Source: Pontederia crassipes (lineage: Eukaryota > Streptophyta > Magnoliopsida > Commelinales > Pontederiaceae). Taken from it: DNA of 64,000 bases. The notes under the pieces were generated by a model. The model was not told the origin of the DNA and searched no databases. It was given only the letters and a program-made list of their open reading frames with translations. Location of the stretch: the NCBI GenBank assembly GCA_030549335.1, contig CM060198.1, forward strand, positions 42,076,353 to 42,140,352, read 5' to 3'. This document shows positions 33,481 through 46,169 of the stretch, one piece after another. Position 1 is the first letter of the stretch, and each line of letters opens with the position of its first letter. The position numbers and the translations under genes were made by a program.

Positions 33481-35160
33481 TGGAGATATGGGTAGGAAAC
33501 ATACCATTGTACCCCCTCCCCCCAGACCTAAACACAACACTGTCCTCAGTGTGTTCAAGCTTGGGTGGGAGTAAGGCTTAAGAGGAAGATGTGTGTTTGG
33601 GGAAACTAGTGGGTTTCCGCAGACTTGCTTCAATTCATTGGAGGGCGGCAGTTTCATTCTGGAGTAGGTGTTTAATGCGAAGGTTACTATGTTGAAGCTT
33701 ACATACCTGCAAGGAGAGATTAGTAATAATCTGTTGGAGGTTGGAGAGGGAGGACTCAGTAGAGTTGATGTTTGCCTGTTCTAGTTCAGGGGATTTTCTT
33801 TTCTTTGAAGCTGGTGACACAAGATCAGAGTGGTCATGTTCTGGTGTTAACTTGCTCTTCTCAACATGACCCGAGGTAATCTTCCAGTTATCCTCAGAGG
33901 TGATGGATACTTTGTTGAGGTTTGGGAGTCATAGCTTGCGATGAGTTCCTTGATGAGTAGAAATTTGCGGCGTCCTTGAACCTAAAGTTCCATTTTTTGA
34001 GAGTCTTCATGTCAATTGTCATCGACCCTCGGGCTACTTCCAGAGACCCAAACTCTAGATCACAGTGGATACTAATGGTAGTGATGATTCCCCCAAAGGC
34101 AATTGCACCTGATTTCATCTTAACACATTTGTTCCAATTCGTCAGCAGGTGTCCCAGGAGGTTCACCTTTTTCCCATACATAAATGCATCAAGAATGAAT
34201 AGGTCGGAATCGATAATATTGGACTCCGTATTTGCTCTTCCTAGGATCGTGGATGATACAGGCAATGGAAGTATCGAATGATCGGGTTGGAGATTGCAGA
34301 AGCTCTTGCTCATGCTCGCTCAGTTTGGTCATCTGTAATTGCAGTTAGGATGCCTTGGGTGTTGAAACATTGGGGGGGTGAGGCATCCAGGGAAATAGGA
34401 TAGGGCGAGGACTTGGCTTAGCTTCTGATATGACCACTGGAAGCCCATATTGAATAGGTGAAAGGAGATAGTTTCTTGTGGCTTGTCGTTTATGTAGGAA
34501 CTGAGAAACTCCAAGACAAGACGGGGGTATGTGGGGTAGACTGACATAAAGAAATCCTGAGCACCCATTGCCTCAATGGCCCGCTCTATGTCATTCAGGA
34601 ATGCAGGACATCATGGTCTGCGAATTTCGTGGAGAGAATGGGACGCTTCAGAAGTGAACGATACTAATGTTGTTGGTGGGTGGAAGAAAAAATGATGTCT
34701 TCAAGAGGGTATAGGAGATTGGGATTTCTAGCCATGGAATGGACTGATGTAGGATTTGAGCAAGATGTTGGGTAAGTTTCTTTTGATGATTTCTTGGATG
34801 AGGGGGAAGACGACTGACTAGTAGGTTGTTTAGAGGGTGAAGGCGAACGTTCACCCTGCCACCAGTAAGAGGATGGGCTTGGGGACATGGGGCCGGGAGA
34901 GAGTTCGGCTGGGTGAGAAGAATATCCAGATGAAGAGTTTTATTCTGTGGCTGGTGGTGGCAACTTGGGTTGAGAAGGCTGCTTGGATGTGGAAGGAGAG
35001 GGGGTCTTCTTCAGGTCCGGTGGTGGTTGGCGGGTATCGGTTTTAGCAAAGAGAGGAGGGGTGATGGTATGTGATAAAGGGACTGACCCTGCCTCTTCTT
35101 CAATGGGTGGTTCTGTAGCTGGCCCCTGACGTTTGGGATCTGCCTCCATTTTACTTCATT
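33480..35160 (-). pseudogene. Athila-M ORF1-type (env-position) gene, decayed
   Basis: On minus, downstream of pol: a Pro/Ser/Lys-rich N-terminal region (35149-34664), a conserved block with FFMSVYPTYPRLVLEFLSSY (34568-34329), a second block with IIDSDLFILDAFMYGKKVNL and GAIAFGGIIT (34313-33894), and a short coiled-coil C-terminus (33820-33635). The order and motifs match the ATHILA ORF-1 family, the extra gene between pol and 3' LTR in Athila elements, whose function is unknown. The coding end is followed by the Athila-type CTGAGGACAGTG-like sequence near 33530-33550. Frameshifts separate the blocks. Confidence 0.8.
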
Positions 35161-35599
35161 TCTCATGGACGGCTATCGGTACCGAAGCAGAGCATTGTTG
35201 TTGTTGCTGTGCGAAGGGTGGTATGTCGGAGGGTACTTCGCCTTCTGTCGGCTGCTTCGCGACATTACCTCTCAAATTCTCCTGGCTGTTAGGAGTAGTC
35301 TCCCATATGATATTCATCGGCTGGGTCCGGGGTCACTTTCGTGCCTTCAACTTTATCTTTCGTCGGCTGGGAGTTGAACATATCTGTGACATGGCAGCAC
35401 TAATCGACAGAGTATCTTTTCTTGGGTGACTTGTCGCGTCTTCCATCATTTCTTCAAAAATCTATCCCATGCTTGAAATTTGGTCCTCGCCAATCTCTCG
35501 GCTCGATAGTGTGTCTTCTACCTCCTATATACAGTGTTCCCCTAAGCATATGTGTCTAGGTGGATGCCTTGTTATTTCTGAAAAAGTCAAAAACAAAAC

Positions 35600-36830
35600 C
35601 AAGAGCTGTTAACATAGCTTGGGTTGCCTCCAAAGAAGCGCCTTTGTTTAGTGTCTTTGGCTCGACATTGTTTAGGTGTCATGATTAACTGGTTGGAGGA
35701 GGTTGAAGCATAATGGTGTCTTGGGTAACAATTATGTTTGGTTCTCGATATAGCTTAACCCTATGACCATTGACTTTGAATGTGCTACCTCCATTCTACT
35801 CAAGCTCTACCACTCCCGATGGGTATACTTTCAAAAGCTTGAATGGCCCAGTCCATCGTGATTTTAATTTACCAGGGAACAGTCTGAATCTGGAGTTGAA
35901 AAGCAAAACTAGGTCTCCTTCTCTGAGTTGTTGGTGTTGGATGTTCTTATCATGTCATCTTCTGGTTTTCTCTTTGAAAATACCTGAATGCTCGAATGTG
36001 ACATCCCTTAGTTGCTCTAACTCAGCCAACTGGAGCATTTTGTTCTCGCCTGCATTCTTTAAATCAAAATTGGGGAAATTTATTGCCCAAAAGGCCTTGT
36101 GTTGCAGTTCAATTGGCAAATAGCAAGTCTTCCCATAAACCAGTCTATAAGGAGTTGTTCCTAAGGAGGTCTTGATTGAGATCCTGGAGGCCCAGAGTGC
36201 GTCATCAAGCTTCGAACTCCAGTCTCTTCTAGAAGCTACCACTGTCTTTTCCAGGATCGCTTTGATCCGTCTATTGGATGTTTCAACTTGTCCCGAAGTC
36301 TGTGGGTGATAAGGGGTGACAATTCTGTGAATAATTCCATATTTCGATAGTAAAGTGTTGAACTACTTTTCCTGGAAATGTCTCCCTCCACCACTTATAA
36401 TAAGCTACGGCATACCAAATCTAGGGAAGATGATATTGGAAAAAAGCTTCGAAACATGATGGGAGTCACAGTGGGTGGTGGGTATAGCTTCTACCCACTT
36501 AGAAAAATAATCCACTGCTACTAGAATGTATTTGTATTTTCCTGACCATGGAAAAGGGTCCCATATAATCAATCCCCTAGACGCCGAATAATTCTACCAC
36601 TTGAATACCGGTATGCGGCATTTCCTGCCCCTTTGAGACATTTCTTGTTCTTTGGCATCTATCATAGGAATTAATGAATTTATATATGTCTTTAAAAAAA
36701 ATCGGCCAAGTGAAACCTGCTTGAAATATTTTTTTGTCGCGGTTCCATGTACTCCACCGTGTCCCCCATAGGCAGGTGTATGACATGAAGATATGATTTC
36801 CTAAACCAATTCTTCTGGTACACATTTCCT
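35600..36830 (-). pseudogene. Athila-M integrase, decayed
   Basis: On minus: the zinc-binding segment with WPIFFKDIYKFINSYDRCQR, where the usual first Cys of SCDRCQR is Tyr; the catalytic core region (36577-36250), readable only through stops; then [20 protein letters not shown] and [21 protein letters not shown] (36242-35955); and the C-terminal SRWTGPF-like segment. It ends near the GGAGGCAACCCAAG block (about 35605-35625) that is conserved after pol in Athila/Tat elements. Confidence 0.85.
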
Positions 36831-36899
36831 TAATAGGCCATCTGAATTAAATAGATAAGGACCATCCCAGAAGTATTTTCATGCTTCTGATAGAAACCT

Positions 36900-37420
36900 T
36901 TTTGTCTTGCTATAGTCTAGGTCATTTGGTAAAATTCCCTAGCTTTGAAATTCGCTATATCGACAAACCATGGACAAGTGCTGAGACATAAAATAGGGCA
37001 TCGTCGGATAGTTCATCTCTTATTGGTAAATCCAATTCTACCTTCTTCTTTCTGTACTCTATATTGGACAAGTGATCAGCCACCTGATTTTCTGATCCGC
37101 TTCTATCCTTGATCTCTAGGTTGAACTCTTGCAATGATAGTATCAATTTGATAAGCCTTGGCTTAGAGTCTTTCTTGGAGAAAAAGTACTTGAGGCCTGA
37201 GTGGTCTGTATGGACAACGATTTTTGACCCCTCCGAGTATGATCTGAACTTTTCCATGGCGAATACCACTACTAGAAGTTTTTTTTCAGTTGTTGTGTAA
37301 TTCTGCTGGGTTGGATCTAAAATCTTGTTGGCATAGTAGATTATGTGGATGACCTTATCTTTCTTCTATCCTAGTGCGGCTCTTACAGCATAGTCGCTTG
37401 CATCGCACATCACTTTGAAG
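36900..37420 (-). pseudogene. Athila-M RNase H
   Basis: On minus: [60 protein letters not shown] and [12 protein letters not shown] (37269-36955), the C-terminal half of a Ty3-type RNase H. The N-terminal part (CDASDYAVGA-like) lies at about 37420-37300 with a stop. It is joined to the RT upstream as part of the polyprotein. Confidence 0.85.
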
Positions 37421-38460
37421 GGTGAGGACCACTTAGGAGGTTGCATTACTGGTGCCGAGATGAGGGCTTGCTTAATACTTTCAAATGCTTGAATGCAATC
37501 TGCACTCATTCTGAATTCGGCATTCTTGTGTAGTAGGTTTGTAAGTGGTTTCGCAACTTGAAAAATTTTTCTGATAAACCTCTAGTAGAATCCCTCGTGT
37601 CCCAAGAAACTACGGACTCCTCTGATGTTGACTAGTGGTGACATTTTTTCTTTCACCTCAATTTTAGCTGGGTCGACTTCTATTCCACGCTAAGATATTA
37701 TATGTCCCTACACGACTACTTGTTGCACCATGAAGTGGCACTTTTTTTAGTTCAGAGTTAGATTCACCTCTTTGCATCTCTGTAGCACCTTGGATAGATT
37801 TGTTAGACAACATTCAAAGGAGGATCCATAGACGGAGAAATCGTCCATGAATACCTTCATGATATTCTCTACAAAATTATAAAATATTGACATCATACAA
37901 CGTCGGAAAGTAGTAGGCGCATTACAAAGCCCAAACAGTATGTGTCTATATGCAAAAATTCCATAGGGACAGGTGAATGTGGTCTTCTCCTACATCAGGG
38001 TGTATCGAGATTTGAATAAAACTAGAGAAGCCATCAAGGTAACAGAAGTAAGCATGTTTAGCTAGCCATTCTAACATCTGGTCTATAAAAGGGAGTGGGA
38101 AGTGATCTTTCCTAGTGGCTTTATTTAGTTTTCTAAAATCTGCACACATACGCCATCCTGTGGTAGTACGTTGGGCTATGTCTTCTACTTTGTCATTTTT
38201 TACTACAGTCATTTCTCCTTTCTTCGAAACAGCCTAAATGGCGCTCACCCATTTACTGTCAGAGATGGCATAAATCAAGCCAGCATCTTGCAGTTTCATG
38301 ACCTCTTTCTTCATTACATCTTGACGTATGGGGTTCAGTCTTCTCTGGAACTCCCTAGTTGGTTTGGCAGTTTCTTTTAAGGGGATTCTATGCATGCATA
38401 GGGCAGGACTAAGTCCCTTAATGTCTTCCATGGTGTAACCTATGGCTTTCCTATATTTTC
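37421..38460 (-). pseudogene. Athila-M reverse transcriptase
   Basis: On minus: KLQDAGLIYAISDSKWVSAI, a stop, then TTGWRMCADFRKLNKATRKD and HFPLPFIDQMLEWLAKHAYF, CYLDGFSSFIQISIHPDVGE, a frameshift, and the catalytic FMDDFSVYG (37837-37851 encodes FMDDF), with both aspartates intact. RT thumb and connection follow to 37421. At least two stops and two frameshifts disable it. Confidence 0.88.
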
Positions 38461-40032
38461 AAAGTGTATTTAACAAAGATTTGGTATAGTCTTTAGAAAG
38501 AGCGGAGTTAACGATAACAAAATAAGATGAATTTGGCCCGAGGAATTCATACATGAGGGTAAAGGGAAGTGGTTTCATCTCTACTTGTGGTACTTTTTGT
38601 GCATTTGGGTCGGATATGTCTCCTGAAGCATTGACTTCATTTTTGCTAGTGGAAGGAGTCAGACACATTTCCCTATTTCAAAGTTCTAAACTGTTGATCT
38701 CTGCAATTTCACCCTCTTCTTCGAACATCTTCAGTAAATCCCTGCACTTTTGAACCAGCTAGGATTAGTTCTTTTTCTTCAGTCAGACAATTCCTTAGAG
38801 GGTCGTCGATTAGTATAAGGTTGAGGACTTCTTTGACGCTTGATTCCACCATATCCTTGACTTCATTAACATCTGCTCGACTCGGGTGTTTCAGTGCTAG
38901 GGTCAAATTGAATTCTATAGTTTCCTCTCTGAGCTGAAAGGATAGATTCCCATTTTTACTGTCATTTGATGGCTCCTGCTGTGGCTAGGAACGGTCTTCC
39001 CAATATGAGAGGAGTATTCGTGTCTTCTTCCATATCCAAACTACAAAGTCAGCAGGTATAAAGAACTTCCCCACTCTAATTGGAATGTCTTTAATGATTC
39101 CTTGTGGATGTTTGATCAAGCGATAAGCAAGTTGGAGGATCATATTAGTTGGCTTCATCTCATCTGTCCCCAGTTGTTGACACATTGACAAAGGTATCAA
39201 GCTCACACTGGCTCCTAAATCACATAGGGTTCGGCTGACCTTCAGGTTCCCTATCTCACATGGTATGGAGAAACTGTCAGGATCCTTTAGTTTTGGTGGT
39301 AACTTGTTCAGGATGGTTGCACTGACTTCCGCTGTGAGGGCTACTGTCTCTTGAGAAACAAATTTTTTTTCCTTGATAGAATCACTTTCAAGAAATGAGC
39401 ATATGTTGGCTTTTGGTGGATTGCCTCTACGAAAGAAATATTAATTTGAAGCTTCTTCAGGACCTCCAAGAATTTTAGGAACTGTTGATCAGTTTGATTG
39501 TTAACTAGTCTTTACGGGAAGGTAAGTACTTGGGGTCGATTGGTTTGTCTTCTCCATGTGTAGGATTTCAAACTTCAGTCGAGTTGGTTGCCTTCAAGGG
39601 TGAATCACTCGAATCTTCAACTATATTTTTCCCTTTTTGCTTTGGGTTTACTGCCTCTGCAAGTTGTTCAACTTGCACGGGTAATTCGGGAGCTTTCCTC
39701 TCATGCAATTGAGTTCCACTTCTTAGTACCACTGCTTGGCAATATTCTCGAGGATTAGGTTCAGGTTGTCCTAGAAATCTCCCTTGGGGTCGAGAAGTGG
39801 ATGCAGCTTGCTGAGCTATTTGGGTTTCAAGGATCTTATTGTGGGTAACCAGGCCTTGTCTTTTTGGACTTTTTGCTGCTTGAGCATACTCTGCATTATT
39901 TTCTCTAATGCAATAATTATTGATGACTCTGATGGAGCAAGCAATGTCATGAGGTATTTGCATTGCTTGGTTCGGCTGCCTGTTTAGGAGTTGATATGGT
40001 TGATGCGGCTGCATTCCCTGTCCTGATTGCAC
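38461..40032 (-). pseudogene. Athila-M gag-pol linker and aspartic protease
   Basis: On minus: a Gln/Pro-rich linker (40032-39568) with LETQIAQQAASTSRPQGRFL and AVVLRSGTQ, then the protease with its DLGAS active-site box (about 39208-39222), SLIPLSMCQQLG and GKFFIPADFVV (39206-38985). These belong to the retropepsin of Athila-type elements, which cleaves the polyprotein. Frameshifts and stops break it. Confidence 0.8.
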
Positions 40033-40047
40033 TTGGCCTTGAGGTGG

Positions 40048-41330
40048 TCAAACATAGTTATTCCCTCCATAGGAAAAACTCGGGTGATTTTGAGTCCTCA
40101 TCCAAGGTTGTCTTTGATTCTGCTGTGCCCCAGCTGCATTCGAAAAGTATAGAGAGATTGCATTGGCTCGATCTTGTATCAGAATACTGATAGCTTCTCC
40201 ATTCAACCCTGGATAGTCCGAGCATATATGTTCAGATGATTGACAAAGTGTGAATGTTGCTCTTTGTATCAAGTAAGGGTTTGGAACTCCTGATTCCAAG
40301 GCAAAGACATCTACCGATGCGTTCACCTTTTGCATGGCCTTCTTCACTATCTCTTCAACTCGGAGCGAGAAGGAATCCCAATTACCATTTACTAGAATAG
40401 CTGGTTCCTCTTATTTCTCTCTATCCTACCTTTGTTGTTGGAGCCAAATTCGAAAGTTTTGGGTGACTTTTTCTATGAGCTCATACACTTCGTTTGCATT
40501 CTTAGCCATAAAGGTTCCTCTAGCTGCAGAGTCTAGACATGCCTTTGATTCCACAGTCAGGCCACTATATAATGTCTGCACTATAGTCCATTTCTGAAAA
40601 CCATGATGGGTGCAAGATCTGATCATGCTGGTGTATCACTCCCATGCTTCGTGTAGAGGTTCCTTATCGTACTGGTAAAAGGAAGTAATTTTATTCCTCA
40701 TCTCGTCATCTTCCCTGGTGGAAAGAACCTAGTGAGGGAGACAGTTACTAGATGATCCCACATTCAGATTGTGCCGGGTGCCACCGACTGTATCCATGTC
40801 TTAGCTCCGTCCCTCAATGAGAATGGGAATAGTCTCAGTCTTACTGCATCAGCAGTAACGTCGGTGCATCTGAAAGTGTCACACAGTTCTAGGAAAGTGA
40901 TTAAATGTTGATTAGGGTCTTCATGTGCCATCCCGCTGAAAGCATTCTTTCCTAACACCGTGATAATGGTTGGGTTAATTTGATAGTGATTTGCAGCTAT
41001 CTCTGGCCTTCTGATTCTGGTTACGATTCTCACAGCAGAGGGTGTGCAGAATTCTTGTCAAGGGCGGAGCGCATTTGGATCTTCAACATCCATATTCTGA
41101 TTCAAATTTCTTCCTTGTCTGGCTGCACATCTCCTAGCCTTGCATCTTAAGTGCTGGTTCCTAAGACCTTCAGGAAGGAAATTTGTCCCTAAGTTTGGTT
41201 GAGAGATATCCCCTTCTAAGGTTTCTACAGTGTGACAGTCAGCACTTGACATAAAAGTAGTTAGCATGTTAGTAAAATAGCCAAGAAAAACAGTTAAGAA
41301 AAAAAGAGAAAGGAAGAAGAAGAGTTTCGT
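40048..41330 (-). pseudogene. Athila-M gag
   Basis: On minus: IRRPEIAANHYQINPTIITV, AHEDPNQHLITFLELCDTF and VRLRLFPFSLRDGAKTWIQS (41033-40764), the gag core that shapes the particle, then a stop and frameshift, then CLDSAARGTFMAKNANEVYE (40626-40426). A degraded zinc-knuckle-like CQSSEHICSDYP follows (40347-40048). The N-terminal end touches the LTR of nested Athila-P at 41342, which inserted in or just before the gag start. Confidence 0.85.
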
Positions 41331-41341
41331 GGAAAATGACT

Positions 41342-43088
41342 TGATGCATGCAAAATATAACATATTCTAGTCTATTATTTGAATTAATATTTCTATAATT
41401 TGACCAGGCATGCATCATTTTAAGTCACTCTTAGTCATAATTCCGGATTTATCGATTTTAATTGTTAATTCTTTGAATATTTTAATTGTGGATGCATTAA
41501 TTAAATTTTCATAATTATCTTGCAGGAAAAGTCGAATACATGGGATGCTATCGGCTGTGATCACATCAAGAATTTGTATTTAGCAGCCGATACCAATCAT
41601 CAAGGAGATATGGATGGGCATAAAAACAATTTTATCATTAACCGATATTCAACTTTGGCGGTCGTGATCTTTGGGCTTAATATGCTATTATTAATCAAGT
41701 AAAACTCTATCATTACTAACATTGGGCGATGAACCATTGAGAAGCTTTGACCATGGGGCGCAAAACACATCATCCATTAAGTTTGTCGGCCGCAAAAAAA
41801 ATAAAAAAATCAAACCATGAAGTTCTATCCTTAACCAACATCTATCAAGTATCATCAGCCATTGTCCATCTGTGGGCGCAAACTATCATTACTGATACAT
41901 TTTGTGGCCGAGTTTCAAAGAGAATTATCATCACGCGCAAAATTGATAAGTTTTTATCATTAACCAATGATCAAGCTTATCGGTCGTGAAACTATATCGT
42001 CAAAGTGCATAGAATCTTTTATCTCACGAAACTAAATTTGACCGTACGATATTCACGACCGTCATCCCCGTACGCACCTATAAATAGAGGAGGAAGCCAT
42101 CGTGCCAACTCATGCTTTGAAGTGTGGTTTTCTTCTACGGCGAGTCGAGAGTCTGCAGGCTTCGACCAAGAGAGAGATTTGATCAGACGGCGGATCCAGA
42201 CATTTCGACAATATCCAAGGGCTCTGTTTATTCTTGGTGTAATTCTTTCGATTATCATTTGTATTTTGTTATTATCTCTGCAATTCTAGGATGAACTCCA
42301 TGTTTTTAGTTATTTTATTTTACGAGATTATTATTGAAGGGAAATTTCGTGAACCCTTATTTTTATTATTAAACTTTTTTATTAATTTTTAATTATGTTT
42401 AATGCTTTTAGTTTAATTATTTAAATTTCTAAGTTAAGTAATTACCAGTTCGTGGACTACTTATTTCATATTTTATTTAATTAAATCAAATGATTTATTG
42501 TGGAATTAAAAATTGACATAGGTCTAATAACTAGTCCGTGGAGAATTAAATCTGTGTGGTCTGTTAATCTATACCAGTTTGTGGACTGATTAATAGTCTA
42601 GGATTTTCATATTAATGCATCATAATTTTAATCTCATCTCCATGAATACCAATTTGTGGGACTTCAGTTTTGATTAAATTTAAGATAGTTTGATTTGCTC
42701 GATTAATAGCAGAATTACCAGTTTGTGAACTCTGTGATTTTAATCTTGTAAATTAATAACTTAAAAAAATTCCTAATCTATCTTAAGAATATTAATTTAT
42801 CTCTTCTGGTTCACATATTTATCCTTAATGCATTATCATCTTAAGACCAACTTCAACTTCAACATCATTATCTTATCTTATTATTATCTTATTTTCTCTA
42901 TTTTATTTTATAATTACAAAACTTATCTTCAAAACCTATATTTTTCTTCTTTTATTAATTTATAAATTCAGATACTAAATTAATAATATTCCTTGTGGGT
43001 TCGACACTCTTTACTCCTATTACTATATTACTTGAGCGACTAGTGCACTGGCTAGCGGATTTATTTTGCTACATCATTTTACGCATCA
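41342..43088 (+). repeat. Athila-P 5' LTR
   Basis: 1747 bp. The GGCCGATA/GCGGCCGA-type motif array spans about 41550-41995, TATAAATA is at 42079-42086, and five TACCAGTTTGTGGACT-like copies lie in the transcribed part (about 42443, 42526, 42572, 42647, 42716). Confidence 0.94.
42079..42086 (+). promoter_or_regulatory. TATA box of Athila-P LTR
   Basis: TATAAATAGAGG sits directly downstream of the CpG motif array; the same sequence occurs in the 3' LTR (50061-50068) and in the solo LTR (20448-20455, minus). Transcription would start about 30 bp further on. Confidence 0.75.
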
Positions 43089-43094
43089 AGTTTT

Positions 43095-43112
43095 TGGCGT
43101 CGTTGCCAAGGA
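43095..43112 (+). other. Athila-P primer-binding site
   Basis: TGGCGTCGTTGCCAAGGA, a few bases after the 5' LTR, resembles the tRNA-Asp complement TGGCGCCGTTGCCGGGGA used by Athila/Tat elements. Confidence 0.85.
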
Positions 43113-44630
43113 ATAATTTATTAATTGTGAATTTTTATGAATTATTAGGAGATTTAAATAATTTTCTATGCATAAGTTTTTTGTAAATAATTTTTTTGTA
43201 AATATAAATAGTTTTTTCTATAAATATGTATTGTTGTACTCTCCATTTTAATTAATTTTATTTGTGTAAATAATCATCTTTCTTTTTTTTGTAGATAATG
43301 ATCATTGGATTATCAATTAATTTTGGATTAAAATTTGTTGACTTTCGGCTGATACTCTATTCTAATATAAAATTTTGATGCCGAGTGAATTTTTCTGATT
43401 GCTTGTGTCGACTTATGGTTTTACGATCGTGATTAATTTTGTCGGCTTTATTGGTGATACCGTCATATGATTTGCGCCTCGCAATGTAATGATCAATTTT
43501 GAGTTCTAAACTTTAAATTTTGCGGCCGCAATAGTTAACTTTTGTTTGCGCTTTGGGATTAATGATCATCTTATTTGATTTCAAATCTGTTTGATTTAAT
43601 TATTGGCTGTGAAGTACATTTCTATTTTGCAGCCATAAAATTTTAATATTATGAATGTAAAAGTTTGATTTGACCTTGTTTCGGCTTTAGTGACTTTGAA
43701 AAAGAGTTTGCGCCCGCAAATATTCTGTTAATTATCGAACAAACTTTTATCCTTTGATTTTGCGACTGATTATTTTTTATCTGAGTTTTACGGCCGCAAT
43801 TTCACTTTATCCATGATTTGAGCCATGAGTATCCAAGCTGATTGAATTGATTTCTTTCATCTCTTTTGTGCCTTGGATTGTTTAAGCATTCGATTAGTGC
43901 ATGATTTTGCGACCGACAATTTTCTGAAATTTGCTTTGTGACATGTATGACGATGGTTAAATCTCCCTCAGATATCTCGTGCTATTCTTTTGTGCCTTGG
44001 ATTATTTTATTTCTAACTAATCTAATTTCAACCGAGATGTCAATAGCTTCTATTTGGCGGCCTTCATTAACCTCTCTAAAAATAATTTTTTGCTAATGCC
44101 TGATTATTAGTTTTGCGGCCATAATTAGATTCTTGATTCATTTTCTGCCTGCATGTTGACATCATGGTTAAGTTTTACGACCGAATGAGTGCATGATTTT
44201 TATGACCATCTATTCTAATTCTTTTTCCGGCTGAGGTGTTAATATTGGGCATTTGAATTGCCTTCATTCGTTATTGAAAATCTATAATTCTTTTGCGCCT
44301 TTTGATCTGATAAGAATATTTGAAGAGTTTGTTTGTCCGAGTTTTCTTTGACGCCACATTCAGTTTCGAATCTCTCGTAAACTTATTTGAAGTTTGGCGG
44401 CCAATAGGTTCCTGATAATTACTCTCGGACATTGATTTTAATGATTTGAAAGACTTTTATTTTTATCAATTTAAATTTCAAACTCAACTAGCAAATCGTT
44501 CTTTCATCGTGACCCATTATCTATATTTCTTTTTATTTATTATGTATATTATTTATTTTTTTATCTTATTAAAAATTGGTTGTTGCAGGTACTGTTGAAA
44601 ATTTAATCACAATCAATCCTAGAATCTTCT
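43113..44630 (+). other. Athila-P leader
   Basis: 1.5 kb of non-coding, T-rich leader between primer site and gag, with repeated TGCGGCCGCAA, TTACGGCCGCAA and TTTGCGCC motifs resembling those of its own LTR promoter array. No ORF was seen. Confidence 0.6.
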
Positions 44631-45990
44631 GATAAGCGCACTAGGAGTTCAAATCCACCTTTGGAATTTGATCCTGAAATTGAAAGAACTGCTCGTCAAT
44701 TAAGAAAGAATATTAGAAAGATGGCTGAACAAGCACGCAACAACCAGAGACAGGAGCAAAAAAATGAACTAGTTAAGCCACAAAATAATTATCGTGAAGA
44801 AGAAGAAGAAGAGCTTTCTATGAGAGAGTATGTCTCAACCAGGTACAGTGACCAAGAATCATGCATAGTGCTCCCATATATTAATGCAAATAATTTTGAG
44901 ATAAATTCGGCACTCATGAGGATGATACAAGCATCTCAATTTGGAGGAGGATTTCATGAAGACCATCACGATCACCTTCATAGATTTGTTGCTACTTTAA
45001 GCACCTTTAGAAATAATAATGTTTCTTCTAAAGTTATTCGTCTATTATTATTTCCATAATCTTTACGTGACAAAGCTTCTACATGGTTTAAAACTTTGCC
45101 TGTAGAATCGATTCATTCATGGTTGGAGATGGTAGAAAAGTTTGTTGGAAAATATTGCCCGCCACAAGCAGACAAATATCGAAGGGAGCTAAGGTCATTT
45201 GTTCAAGATGATGACGAGACATTATATGAGGCATGGGAACGATATAAGGAACTGCTGGCTAGAGTTCCTGATAATAGGATTCCAAAGTGGCAAGTGATGG
45301 AAGATTTCTACCATGGATTGTGAGTTGCATAACAAGATAAGCTCGACCAATCAGCAGGAGGGACAGTGATGGGATCTAAACGCCCTAGTGAGATATAAGA
45401 TATTATTGAAGTTGTAGCCCTCAAGTCAAGCCAAGAAAGGAGACCATCTCGCCGAACTCATGATGTACATGCTGCAAAAGGAGTACAATCTTTTGAGGTA
45501 GTGGCTCAGTTGGAGTCACTTAATCAAAAATTCGAGCAAATAATGTCACTAATGGGAAATTGAAGCAATTATTGCCCTATAGGTATCACTTCAGATTCAA
45601 ATCAAATTGAAAATGCTAACTTTATTTCCAACTCATTTTTCAGGAGCAACGATTACGATTGGAGACACAATCCGAAGTTTGCCTATAATCAAAATCAAGT
45701 CCAACCTTATAGTTCACCAAAAGACTATATATTAAAAAGGCAACCTAATGCTCTCCAATATCAATCATCAAATCACATGCAGGTGATGATGGCATAGATA
45801 ATAGATACCATGCAATCATTGCAAAAGAATATGGAGTTTAGAGCCACAAGTCAGGATGCATCAAATAGAAATTTGGAAAGACAATTGGGCCAGATTATGA
45901 CACAACTGACTGGACGTACACTGGGCTCTCTCCCGTACAACACAGAGAAAAATCCAAGGGGAGAAGAGCAAAATAAGCCTTGATCATCAG
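44631..45990 (+). pseudogene. Athila-P gag
   Basis: The frame reads SNPPLEFDPEIERTARQLRK, a basic/acidic N-terminal region, then the gag core with NANNFEINSALMRMIQASQF and VIRLLLFP, a stop at 45057, then ASTWFKTLPVESIHSWLEMV and DDETLYEAWERYKELLARVP to a stop at 45321. A same-frame C-terminal part continues to about 45983 with two further stops and ends in GQIMTQLTGRTLGSLPYNTE. No zinc knuckle was found. No ATG precedes the N-terminal segment in frame; the start has decayed. The gene is close to full length but cannot be translated as one product. Confidence 0.85.
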
Positions 45991-46169
45991 GACTAAGTTA
46001 AGCTGACGAATATAAATCAGAACTATTTTTACCTCGTTTCTTTATATTATTCTTTAATTAGTTGTTGATTAATATTTTAGTTACATAGAATTAGTTTCGG
46101 TGATAGTTGTTATTTATTTATTTTTTTATTAGACATCTTATTCTTTTTATTTATTTATGGAGTCATCTA

